From positions 1 through 7,936 of the forward strand of contig DAOUTX010000046.1 of assembly GCA_030668465.1 (NCBI GenBank): a DNA stretch of 7,936 nucleotides, read 5' to 3'. Each line of letters starts with the position of its first letter. The stretch's first letter is position 1. Source of the stretch: Atribacterota bacterium. Lineage in GTDB: Bacteria > Atribacterota > Phoenicimicrobiia > Phoenicimicrobiales > Phoenicimicrobiaceae. Below the pieces are notes generated by a model. It had not been told where the DNA came from. It made no database searches and worked only from the letters and a program-made list of their open reading frames with translations. Position numbers and translations under genes: made by a program. Below, piece after piece: positions 1 to 5,408 of the stretch.

Positions 1-801
1 GAAAGGATGAAGAGGGCGCAGGAAGAAATAAGTTATGGTAAGATATCGGGGGCAGTAGGCACTTTTGCCCACATTGACCTCCATGTCGAGGAATATGTTT
101 GTGCAAAATTAAGTTTGAAGCCAGCTGAGATTTCTAATCAAATTATCCAAAGAGACAGACATGCCTATTATCTGGGTACTTTAGCAGTAATCGCCAGTTC
201 TTTAGAAAAGTTTGCCACTGAAATAAGGGGGTTACAAAGGACTGAAATTTATGAAGTAGAAGAAAAATTTTCCACTGGGCAGAAGGGTTCTTCAGCTATG
301 CCTCATAAGAGGAATCCTATAATTTGTGAAAGAATTTGCGGACTTTCTCGAGTAGTTAGAGCTAATGCTATGACTGCTATGGAAAATGTAAATCTATGGC
401 ACGAGAGAGACATTTCTCATTCTTCTGCAGAGCGGATTATTATTCCTGATAGCAATATTCTAATCGATTATATGTTACAAAAATTTACTAATCTTATTTC
501 TAATTTAAATGTATATCCTGACCGAATGAGAGAAAATTTAGAAAAAACCAAAGGTCTGATATTTTCTCAAAAGATAATGTTGGAGCTTACCGAAAAAGGT
601 CTTTCTCGAGAGGAAGCTTACCGGATGATGCAGGGAATTTCTATGCGGGTTTGGCAAGGTCAAGCTGAATTTAAAGAACTTTTATTGAAAGATCCGGAAG
701 TAAGTCAATATTTAACAAAATCAGAGATAGAAGAATGCTTTGATTATCAGACTTATTTAAAAAATATAGACCCAATATTTATCAGAGTATTTGGCCAATA
801 G
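1..801 (+). CDS. purB: Adenylosuccinate lyase, C-terminal part (5' end outside window)
   Basis: This enzyme makes fumarate and AICAR from SAICAR, and fumarate and AMP from adenylosuccinate, in cytosolic purine synthesis. The reading frame is open from base 1, so the gene starts upstream; ATG at 7 is internal. About 266 codons are present of roughly 430 usual, so the N-terminal third is missing, including the region where the family carries its GRTHG-type histidine motif. Visible family blocks, numbered from the Met at 7, are SGAVGT near 14-19, QRDRHA near 48-53, and the fumarase/aspartase superfamily signature GSSAMPHKRNP at 94-104, whose flexible loop holds the catalytic serine. These are followed by LWHERDISHSSAER. 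The C-terminus (FDYQTYLKNIDPIF) also matches PurB rather than argininosuccinate lyase or fumarase. It ends with TAG. The next gene is more than 300 nt away, so no downstream operon partner is evident. Identification is very secure. Confidence 0.96.
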   Translation, partial: ERMKRAQEEISYGKISGAVGTFAHIDLHVEEYVCAKLSLKPAEISNQIIQRDRHAYYLGTLAVIASSLEKFATEIRGLQRTEIYEVEEKFSTGQKGSSAMPHKRNPIICERICGLSRVVRANAMTAMENVNLWHERDISHSSAERIIIPDSNILIDYMLQKFTNLISNLNVYPDRMRENLEKTKGLIFSQKIMLELTEKGLSREEAYRMMQGISMRVWQGQAEFKELLLKDPEVSQYLTKSEIEECFDYQTYLKNIDPIFIRVFGQ

Positions 802-911
802 AATTACCTGAATAATAAACTTTGAAAAAAAACAATAAAAAATAACAGGTACAACACACTTACACTCTCTCCTCATTTTTTTAAAAAAAATAAAAAATAT
901 ATTAAAATATA

Positions 912-940
912 TTGATTAATTGCAGAGATTTTGATATATT
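912..940 (+). promoter_or_regulatory. Candidate sigma-70-type promoter upstream of murI
   Basis: TTGATT at 912-917 and TATATT at 935-940 are separated by 17 nt, matching the housekeeping -35/-10 consensus at 4 and 5 of 6 positions. Transcription would start near 947, giving murI a leader of about 180 nt that includes the hairpin at 1029-1050. The surrounding DNA is so AT-rich that chance matches are likely, so this is a candidate only. Confidence 0.35.
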
Positions 941-1028
941 ATCTTTTATATTTTAATGATTTTTTAATACTGCGCAAATATCAAGAAAGTAGATGATATA
1001 TGCAGCTAATTTTTTAAAGAAGGAGGAG

Positions 1029-1050
1029 GCGATATATCGTCATATATCGC
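1029..1050 (+). repeat. Perfect 9-bp hairpin in the murI leader
   Basis: GCGATATAT (1029-1037) pairs perfectly with ATATATCGC (1042-1050) across a 4-nt loop, directly after a purine block AGGAGGAGG (1021-1029) that looks like an excellent ribosome site but has no start codon at the right distance. The left arm overlaps a 10-bp palindrome CGATATATCG (1030-1039). It lies about 80 nt before murI. It could be a leader structure, an operator-like palindrome or a piece of intergenic repeat; the sequence alone does not decide. Confidence 0.45.
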
Positions 1051-1115
1051 GAAGTTAAGGGACGAACTACAAATTACTCTTTAATATAAAAAATATTGCT
1101 TTTATTTAATAGAAG

Positions 1116-1122
1116 AAAGGGG
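1116..1122 (+). promoter_or_regulatory. Ribosome binding site of murI
   Basis: AAAGGGG ends six nt before the ATG at 1129, a good Shine-Dalgarno match and spacing that supports this start. Confidence 0.75.
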
Positions 1123-1128
1123 TATTAA

Positions 1129-1944
1129 ATGAAAGAACAACCGATTGGTTTTTTAGATTCGGGGTTAGGTGGTTTATCGGTAGTGAGAGAAGTTAAAAAA
1201 ATACTTCCCCGAGAAAATATTGAATATTTTGCTGATAAACAGCGTCAACCTTATGGTGAAAAGAGCCAATCAGAACTTATTAAATTTACTTTACAGATAA
1301 TTAACTTCTTTTTAAAGAAAAAGATTAAAATTTGTGTTATTGCATGCAATACAGCTACCGCTGCCAGCCTTAAACAAGCAAAAGAACATTTTTCCATTCC
1401 CATCATTGGGGTAATTAAACCAGCAGTTCAGGATGCTATAAAGAAGACTTCAAGCAAAAGGATCGGAGTTATTGCTACCGAGTTTACCACTAAAAATGGA
1501 GCTTATCCTAAAGAGATTAAAAGCATTGCCCCCGAAATAAAAGTTTTTTCTAATTTTTGTCCCGAATTTGTCTCTATAGTTGAGGCCGGTAAATTTACTG
1601 CACCAAAAACCTACGAAGTTGCCCGAGAATATTTAAAACCCTTAAAAGATGAGCAAATTGACACTTTGATATTAGGCTGTACGCACTATTCTTTTTTAAA
1701 AAAGATAATATCAGATATCATGGGTCCAGGAGTAATATTAATTGATCCATCTGTTAGCACCTCATTAACTTTAAAAGAAATTCTAATTCAAAAGGGAATC
1801 TCAAAAGAAGAAGGGAAAAGTAAAGAAAATTACTACACCACCGGCTTACCAGAGAAAGTAAAAAAAATCGCTAAAATCATTCTAAGTAATGATAATTTTG
1901 AAATCCAAAAAGTAAAGTTAGAAGGATTAGAACAAAATATTTAA
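1129..1944 (+). CDS. murI: Glutamate racemase
   Basis: This cytosolic, cofactor-independent enzyme interconverts L- and D-glutamate and supplies D-Glu for the peptidoglycan stem peptide, added by MurD. At 271 residues it has normal family length. The N-terminus IGFLDSGLGGLSVV (6-19) carries the catalytic Asp10 and Ser11. The substrate loop ADKQRQPYG (35-43) keeps the PYG triplet, although the usual DTAR-type residues are replaced by DKQR. The two acid/base cysteines are Cys73 in ACNTA (72-76) and Cys184 in GCTHY (183-187), with His186 beside the second; CPEFV (144-148) is another family block. All catalytic residues seem present, so activity is expected. The start is fixed by the AAAGGGG ribosome site. 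The gene appears monocistronic, with a 327-nt spacer before it and 480 nt of repeats after it. Aspartate racemase shares the fold, but these motifs fit MurI better. Confidence 0.95.
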   Translation: MKEQPIGFLDSGLGGLSVVREVKKILPRENIEYFADKQRQPYGEKSQSELIKFTLQIINFFLKKKIKICVIACNTATAASLKQAKEHFSIPIIGVIKPAVQDAIKKTSSKRIGVIATEFTTKNGAYPKEIKSIAPEIKVFSNFCPEFVSIVEAGKFTAPKTYEVAREYLKPLKDEQIDTLILGCTHYSFLKKIISDIMGPGVILIDPSVSTSLTLKEILIQKGISKEEGKSKENYYTTGLPEKVKKIAKIILSNDNFEIQKVKLEGLEQNI

Positions 1945-2065
1945 TTAGCATTAACTATTGAAATATTAAAGTAAACTTTGGCAGTGTAGTTAGGTATAAA
2001 TAAGGAAATTGTAATTTATTGTTCTAATTTTTGACTTCTTGCTTTTTACTACTGACTTTTATCTT

Positions 2066-2098
2066 TTATTTTCTTAACTAGCTAACCAGGTAACTAAC
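2066..2098 (+). repeat. 33-nt direct repeat, copy 1 (TAAC-rich)
   Basis: It matches 2265-2297 at 31 of 33 positions; both differences are G/A (2081 versus 2280, 2090 versus 2289). The copies start 199 nt apart. The body is TTAACTA/CTAACCAG/TAACTAAC-like. Bases 2084-2094 are also the left arm of an outer inverted repeat with 2246-2256 (10 of 11 match). Confidence 0.8.
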
Positions 2099-2112
2099 CA
2101 ATCAACAAGTGA

Positions 2113-2209
2113 AGTAATGTGTAACCTGTAATAAGTACCTCTTTTTATAATTTCAGAAATTTAATCTTATTACTCATTACATATTACTTATTGCATATTG
2201 CTCATTACT
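2113..2209. repeat. Long imperfect inverted repeat (25-bp arms)
   Basis: The left arm 2113-2137 pairs with the right arm 2185-2209, with 20 of 25 positions complementary and two of the five mismatches becoming G-U pairs in RNA. The loop is 47 nt (2138-2184). The right arm is made of the 14-nt units at 2168-2209, so the left arm is a diverged inverted copy of them. Nested outside is an 11-bp pair, 2084-2094 with 2246-2256. The result is a 173-nt potentially folded block between the 33-nt direct repeats, MITE-like in shape but without a recognisable family. Confidence 0.6.
2168..2209 (+). repeat. Three tandem 14-nt units (TATTACTCATTACA type)
   Basis: The units are TATTACTCATTACA (2168-2181), TATTACTTATTGCA (2182-2195) and TATTGCTCATTACT (2196-2209), differing by two to four substitutions from the first. 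The same unit in opposite orientation recurs at 7570-7597. It is non-coding. Confidence 0.75.
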
Positions 2210-2264
2210 GCGATTATAACGCGATAAACAATACTAATTTATTCTGTCACCTGGTTTTTCCCTA

Positions 2265-2297
2265 TTATTTTCTTAACTAACTAACCAGATAACTAAC
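2265..2297 (+). repeat. 33-nt direct repeat, copy 2 (TAAC-rich)
   Basis: This is the second copy of the repeat at 2066-2098, with two transitions. It continues into further CTAA/CAACTAAC words to about 2310, so this copy has more tandem tetranucleotide-like material than copy 1. Confidence 0.8.
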
Positions 2298-2316
2298 TAA
2301 CCAACTAACAAATTCT

Positions 2317-2351
2317 TACGAGATACGAGATACGATATACGAAATACGAAT
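2317..2351 (+). repeat. Five tandem 7-nt units (TACGAGA type)
   Basis: The units are TACGAGA, TACGAGA, TACGATA, TACGAAA and TACGAAT with no spacer. They are not a CRISPR, because there are no spacers and the unit is only 7 nt. Related 7-nt periodicity (TACGCCA, TACTCGA) appears at 7633-7650. Confidence 0.8.
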
Positions 2352-2408
2352 TAATAGTATGTAATTATTATAAAAATATGTTAAAATTATTATAAACCTA
2401 GTTTTGAG

Positions 2409-2416
2409 AAGGAGGT
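2409..2416 (+). promoter_or_regulatory. Ribosome binding site of ilvE
   Basis: AAGGAGGT is a full-length anti-Shine-Dalgarno match, 8 nt before the ATG at 2425. It is the strongest ribosome site in the window and suggests efficient translation of ilvE. Confidence 0.85.
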
Positions 2417-2424
2417 AGGTAAAA

Positions 2425-3333
2425 ATGAAAGCTGAAAAAATCTGGATGGATGGGAAGATGGTCGATTGGGATGAGGCAAAAGTTCATGTATGTACTCATG
2501 CCCTACATTATGGAAGTGGAATATTTGAAGGAATAAGAGCTTATGAGACAGAAAACGGGACAGCAGTTTTTAGATTAAAAGAACATATTAACCGTTTGTT
2601 TAATTCAGCAAAAATATTTAAAATGGAAATTCCCTATACTAAAGAAGAATTCAGGCAGGCAGTCAAAGATACTATTAAAGCAAATAAACTTAAAAGTGGT
2701 TATATCCGGCCTTTAGTCTATCGTGGTTTTGAACAATTAGGAATAAATCCATTTAAATGTCCGGTTAATTGTACTATTGCTGTTTGGGAATGGGGTGCTT
2801 ATTTAGGCGAAGAAGCATTAACTAAAGGGATTAAAACTAAGATTTCGAGTTATGCCCGAAGTTACATAAATTCAACTTCTCAAAAAGCCAAAGTTTGCGG
2901 TAGTTATGTTAATTCTATCTTTGCTAAGATGGAAGCAATTGAAGCAGGGGTAGATGAAGCCATCTTATTAGACACAAGAGGCTTTGTAACAGAGGGATCA
3001 GGTGAGAATATATTTTGGATTAGAAATGGAGTAATTTATACAACTCCTACTGCCACAGTGTTAGAAGGAATTACACGTGATTCTATAATAAAAATTGCAA
3101 ACGATATGGGTTACCAGATTCAAGAAAAATATATATGTCGAGATGAGCTTTATATATCAGATGAGGTGTTTTTTTCCGGCACAGCTGCTGAAGTTACTCC
3201 AATTAGAGAGATTGATAATTACCAGATTGGCGAAGGAAAGCGTGGACCTGTAACTGAAAATATTCAAAAGAAGTTCTTCGATATCGCTAAAGGGAAAGAA
3301 GATAAATACTTAAGTTGGCTTGATTATATTTAA
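2425..3333 (+). CDS. ilvE: Branched-chain amino acid aminotransferase (fold type IV PLP enzyme)
   Basis: This enzyme transfers the amino group between glutamate and the 2-oxo acids of leucine, isoleucine and valine, the last step of their synthesis or first of their breakdown. Its 302 residues agree with the IlvE family. The N-terminal HALHYGSGIFEGIRAY (25-40) is characteristic, and Arg57 in KEHINRL lies at the PLP-phosphate region. Lys156 (in QKAKVCGSY) is at the Schiff-base position by comparison with E. coli IlvE. Glu190 in TEGSGENIF is the class IV residue that contacts the PLP ring nitrogen, and SGTAAEVTPI (251-260) forms the phosphate-binding loop. GPVT near 274-277 and the C-terminal WLD also match IlvE. 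D-amino-acid aminotransferase and aminodeoxychorismate lyase are related, but the overall pattern favours IlvE. The start follows a near-perfect ribosome site. A second aminotransferase begins 46 nt downstream, so the two are probably co-transcribed. Confidence 0.94.
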   Translation: MKAEKIWMDGKMVDWDEAKVHVCTHALHYGSGIFEGIRAYETENGTAVFRLKEHINRLFNSAKIFKMEIPYTKEEFRQAVKDTIKANKLKSGYIRPLVYRGFEQLGINPFKCPVNCTIAVWEWGAYLGEEALTKGIKTKISSYARSYINSTSQKAKVCGSYVNSIFAKMEAIEAGVDEAILLDTRGFVTEGSGENIFWIRNGVIYTTPTATVLEGITRDSIIKIANDMGYQIQEKYICRDELYISDEVFFSGTAAEVTPIREIDNYQIGEGKRGPVTENIQKKFFDIAKGKEDKYLSWLDYI

Positions 3334-3367
3334 AATAAAAAGAGTGTCTAACGCTTATAAAAAGAAA

Positions 3368-3375
3368 GGAAGGGG
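3368..3375 (+). promoter_or_regulatory. Ribosome binding site that sets the aminotransferase start
   Basis: GGAAGGGG lies four nt before ATG at 3380. The frame also has an ATG at 3320, inside the 3' end of ilvE, but that one has no ribosome site and would add 20 residues (lysine-rich, non-homologous) ahead of the usual family N-terminus. Confidence 0.7.
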
Positions 3376-3379
3376 AAAG

Positions 3380-4573
3380 ATGACCATTTCAAAAAGAGTA
3401 AAAAATATAAATCCATCCCAGACTTTGGCTATTACTGCACAGGCTCTTAAGATGAAACGGGAAGGGAAAAAAGTAATCAGTTTTGCAGCAGGTGAACCTG
3501 ACTTTGTTACTCCAGAAAATATTAGAGAAAAGGCTATTTCTGCTATAAGAGGTGGTTTTACCCATTACACTACAAACTCAGGAATAATTGAGCTTAAAGA
3601 AGCAATATTAGAAAAACTTAAGAAAGATAATAAAATAGAGTACAAAACTTCAGAGATAATTGTGTCTACGGGAGCAAAGCAATGCCTTTTTAATACAATT
3701 TTAACTATTTGCGATCCAGGTGATGAGGTATTGTTGCCTACTCCTTGCTGGGTTAGTTATACAGAACAGATTAAATTTGCGGGAGCAGTTCCCATCTTTA
3801 TTAATATTTATCAGGAGGAAGGTTTTAAATTATCTGCTGCTAAAGTTGAAGAAAAGATAACTCCACGAACCAAATTACTTATTTTAAACAGCCCTAATAA
3901 TCCTACCGGAGCTGTTTATGAACAAGGGGAATTGAAAAAGATAGCACAGCTTCTCTTAAAATATAATATCTATTGTATATATGATGAAATATACGAAAAA
4001 TTAGTTTATGATGATGTAAAACATTTAAGTATAGCTTCCTTAAGTGAGGAAATAAAAGAAAAAATTATTACTATAAATGGTGTATCCAAATCTTATGCCA
4101 TGACTGGTTGGAGAATTGGCTATGCTGCAGGTCCAGAGGAAATTATCAAAGGTATGTCCAAAATCCAGGGACACAGCACTTCTAATCCGAATTCTATTGC
4201 TCAAAAAGCCAGTATGGAAGCTTTAAATGGTGATCAAGATACCGTCAAAGAAATGAGAAAAGCATTCGATAAGCGAAGGAAATATATGGTAAAAAGATTA
4301 AATAATATAGAAGGAATTTCTTGTCTTAGACCAGCTGGGGCTTTTTATGCCTTTCCTAATGTAAGTAAAATATTGCAAAGAGGCATAGAATATAATGGTA
4401 AGAAGATTAGTGATTCATTTGATATCTCTAATTTTATTTTAAAGGAAGCGGAAGTTGCGTTAATTCCGGGTAGTGCATTTGAAGCAGAAGGATATCTAAG
4501 GTTGTCTTATGCTACTTCTTTAGAAGATATTAAAGAAGGGTTGGATAGGATAGAAAAGATTCTAAGACGTTAG
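3380..4573 (+). CDS. aspB: Class I (Ib) aspartate aminotransferase
   Basis: This is a PLP enzyme of fold type I, predicted to exchange amino groups between aspartate and 2-oxoglutarate in the cytosol. With the start at 3380 it is 397 residues, close to Bacillus AspB, and the N-terminal pattern (SKRVKNINPSQTLAI) fits that family. Visible blocks are AAGEPDF (36-42), STGAKQ (96-101), the PLP-stacking Trp124 in TPCWVSY, SPNNPTG (171-177) with Asn174, YDEIYE (201-206) with Asp202 and Tyr205, NGVSKSYAMTGWRIGYAAG (233-251) with the Schiff-base Lys237, and RLSYATS with the substrate-carboxylate Arg374. Lys100 sits where thermophilic Ib enzymes bind the acidic side chain, which supports aspartate. Some Ib enzymes also transaminate prephenate or aromatic substrates, so specificity is inferred. 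The gene follows ilvE by 46 nt, a likely operon, and ends with TAG. Confidence 0.92.
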   Translation: MTISKRVKNINPSQTLAITAQALKMKREGKKVISFAAGEPDFVTPENIREKAISAIRGGFTHYTTNSGIIELKEAILEKLKKDNKIEYKTSEIIVSTGAKQCLFNTILTICDPGDEVLLPTPCWVSYTEQIKFAGAVPIFINIYQEEGFKLSAAKVEEKITPRTKLLILNSPNNPTGAVYEQGELKKIAQLLLKYNIYCIYDEIYEKLVYDDVKHLSIASLSEEIKEKIITINGVSKSYAMTGWRIGYAAGPEEIIKGMSKIQGHSTSNPNSIAQKASMEALNGDQDTVKEMRKAFDKRRKYMVKRLNNIEGISCLRPAGAFYAFPNVSKILQRGIEYNGKKISDSFDISNFILKEAEVALIPGSAFEAEGYLRLSYATSLEDIKEGLDRIEKILRR

Positions 4574-4579
4574 AAAGAA

Positions 4580-4602
4580 TAGACATAATATTATCGTGTC
4601 TA
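4580..4602 (+). terminator. Weak hairpin after the aminotransferase gene
   Basis: TAGACA (4580-4585) pairs with TGTCTA (4597-4602) across an 11-nt loop, beginning 6 nt after the stop codon. There is no following T tract (the next bases are GAAAATAAGG), so it is at most a weak or factor-dependent end signal for the ilvE-aspB transcript. Confidence 0.3.
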
Positions 4603-4620
4603 GAAAATAAGGTAATAAAT

Positions 4621-4692
4621 GTAGGTTTCGATTTATCGAACCCGCTAAAAAAATTACCAAAATAAGCCGAGTTGGATAAATCCGAACCCTAC
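4621..4692. repeat. 72-bp element with terminal inverted repeats and two hairpins
   Basis: The left end GTAGGTTTCGATTTAT (4621-4636) is the inverse of the right end 4676-4692 (inverse reading GTAGGGTTCGGATTTAT) apart from one substitution and one inserted base. Inside are two small hairpins: TTCGAT/ATCGAA (4627-4640), and GTTGGAT/ATCCGAAC (4671-4687), where one C of the left arm seems lost. Each hairpin is followed by CCC, three bases and a run of A then TT (4641-4655 and 4687-4700), so the block can also be read as two tandem hairpin modules. It has no coding capacity, and no flanking target duplication is visible. The hairpin tip TCGATTTATCGA recurs as TCGATTCATCGA at 7607-7618. Confidence 0.6.
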
Positions 4693-4730
4693 AAAAAATT
4701 CAAGAGGGTATCACCTACCAATATAAGCTT

Positions 4731-5189
4731 ATGAAAGAAAATCGCTTTGTAGTTTATAGATTGCAAAAATTGGCAATTTTGCTCAGGATTTTAGGCTTTG
4801 ATGTCCTGTATTTTCAAAATGAGGATTATATATCAGTTATTAATCTGACTAAAAGAGAGTATAGAATTTTATTGTCCAGGGTAAAGTTTTTAAAAAAGTT
4901 GCCCTGGATTTTTTATCTTAACAAAGACGATCTTGATGGGCAATTAGAACAGATTATAAAAGAATTGAAATTGAAAGTAAATAAAGAAAGTCTATTTAGT
5001 AGATGTTCAAATTGTAATAATCTCTTGCAAGAAGTTCAGGACTAGGAAGTTAAGGGAGAAATTCCCTTAGATGTCTGTGGGAGAGGCTATTGGTTTAAAA
5101 GATGTCTTAATTGCGGAAAAATATTCTGGAACGGGAACCATATGCCAACTTTAAAGGAAAAACTTAAGAAACTGGGTATCCTAACCTGA
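4731..5189 (+). pseudogene. Mut7-C RNase-domain protein gene, interrupted by in-frame TAG
   Basis: The frame resembles the Mut7-C family (PIN-like domain plus C-terminal zinc ribbon; predicted RNases of unclear substrate). The N-terminal block KLAILLRILGFDVLYF, then RILLSR, LFSRCSNC and, beyond the stop, EVKGEIP, RCLNCGKIFWNGNH all fit. The first 104 codons end at TAG (5043-5045); the same frame then continues for 47 codons to TGA (5187-5189), restoring the usual length of about 150. Both zinc-binding CxxC pairs (Cys92/95 and, counting TAG as 105, Cys125/128) survive, but on opposite sides of the stop. The two aspartates expected in FxVD and LTRD are Tyr9 and Val51. No ribosome site lies near the ATG. 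Loss of the acidic residues plus the nonsense codon favours a decaying gene over TAG readthrough, especially as other genes here use TAG as a normal stop. A short 104-residue product cannot be excluded. Confidence 0.75.
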
Positions 5190-5197
5190 TTACCCAG
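5172..5197 (+). terminator. Hairpin at the 3' end of the Mut7-C remnant
   Basis: CTGGGTA (5172-5178) pairs perfectly with TACCCAG (5191-5197), and UC/GA can extend the stem inside with one bulged base. It spans the TGA at 5187-5189. No T tract follows, so termination is only a possibility. The right arm is also the first part of the inverted-repeat element starting at 5188. Confidence 0.35.
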
Positions 5198-5368
5198 ATT
5201 AATAAAAAGATTACACAGATAAAAGATAGGAATCTAATACCAATGAACAAATAAAATATTACACCTAATTATTTTTTAGTAGGTATCGTTTGTAACCGCA
5301 GGGGATATTGTAACCCTCTACAAATGCTTCTATCTTATCGGTGTAATCTAAATGTAATCTGTGTAATC
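5188..5368. repeat. 181-bp element with ~40-bp terminal inverted repeats
   Basis: The left arm 5188-5229 (42 nt) and right arm 5330-5368 (39 nt) are inverted copies. Reading inward from each end, the matched blocks are GATTAC[C/A]CAGATTA, a 5-6 nt variable stretch, AGATTACAC, one mismatch, GAT, a 2-nt indel and AAGATAG. Each arm itself contains two GATTAC-type words about 20 nt apart. The 100-nt centre has no ORF of note and carries a short direct repeat, TTGTAACC (5290-5297 and 5309-5316). The outer left end overlaps the TGA stop of the Mut7-C remnant, and the right end stops just before a TATAAT ahead of pcrA. There is no transposase, so it is a non-autonomous or purely structural repeat. 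Similar GATTACACAGATT words are, to my recollection, common in spacers of other anaerobe genomes. Confidence 0.75.
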
Positions 5369-5371
5369 AAT

Positions 5372-5377
5372 TATAAT
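5372..5377 (+). promoter_or_regulatory. Candidate -10 box of pcrA
   Basis: This is an exact TATAAT 31 nt before the pcrA ATG. No good -35 hexamer is seen 16-18 nt upstream; that region lies inside the right arm of the inverted-repeat element. If real, transcription starts near 5384, giving a leader of about 25 nt. Confidence 0.3.
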
Positions 5378-5408
5378 GAATATTATACAGGAGCTGTAGA
5401 AGAAAAAT

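Larger units (their letters stand above)
802..1128. other. AT-rich spacer between purB and murI
   Basis: This 327-nt gap has no convincing gene. The first part is dominated by A and T runs (876-905). TACCTG at 805-810 could pair with CAGGTA at 846-851, but the loop is about 35 nt and I do not call it a terminator. A possible promoter for murI lies at 912-940 and a compact hairpin at 1029-1050. A 21-codon ORF (ATG at 993, TAA at 1056-1058) is readable but has only a weak ribosome site and no recognisable product. The stretch 1062-1082 looks like degenerate 7-nt units of the TACGAAT type seen at 2317-2351. Confidence 0.6.
1945..2424. other. 480-nt intergenic mosaic of short repeat families
   Basis: No gene is visible here on either strand. 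The region is a patchwork: a stretch rich in GACTT/TTTTTAC-like words (2028-2063), two copies of a TAAC-rich 33-nt direct repeat (2066-2098 and 2265-2297), a long imperfect hairpin (2113-2209) that contains 14-nt tandem units, and five 7-nt units (2317-2351). From 2352 to the ilvE ribosome site it is simply AT-rich. I looked for a T-box leader ahead of ilvE and saw no AGGGTGG-type core, so regulation of ilvE cannot be read from this spacer. The separate repeats are listed individually. Confidence 0.75.

Noticed and set aside
7..9. ATG at 7 as the start of purB
   Set aside because: The frame is open to base 1 and the protein would lack the first third of the enzyme; the gene is cut by the window edge.
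1051..1062. GAAGTTAAGGGA shared with 5046-5057
   Set aside because: This is a single 12-nt match between a leader and the Mut7-C coding remnant, with no further similarity around it; probably chance in purine-rich AT-rich DNA.
2317..2351. CRISPR-like array
   Set aside because: The repeats are 7 nt with no spacers and there are no cas genes in the window.
1945..2424. T-box or other amino-acid riboswitch ahead of ilvE
   Set aside because: I found no T-box core (AGGGTGG-type) or terminator/antiterminator pair; the spacer consists of short repeats.
3320..3379. Upstream ATG extending the aspartate aminotransferase by 20 residues
   Set aside because: It starts inside ilvE, has no ribosome site, and the added residues do not match the family; ATG 3380 has GGAAGGGG at a suitable distance.
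5043..5045. TAG as a recoded sense codon (for example pyrrolysine)
   Set aside because: Four other genes in the window end normally at TAG, and the gene has also lost both expected catalytic aspartates, so a nonsense mutation is simpler. It is kept as a checkable alternative in the findings.
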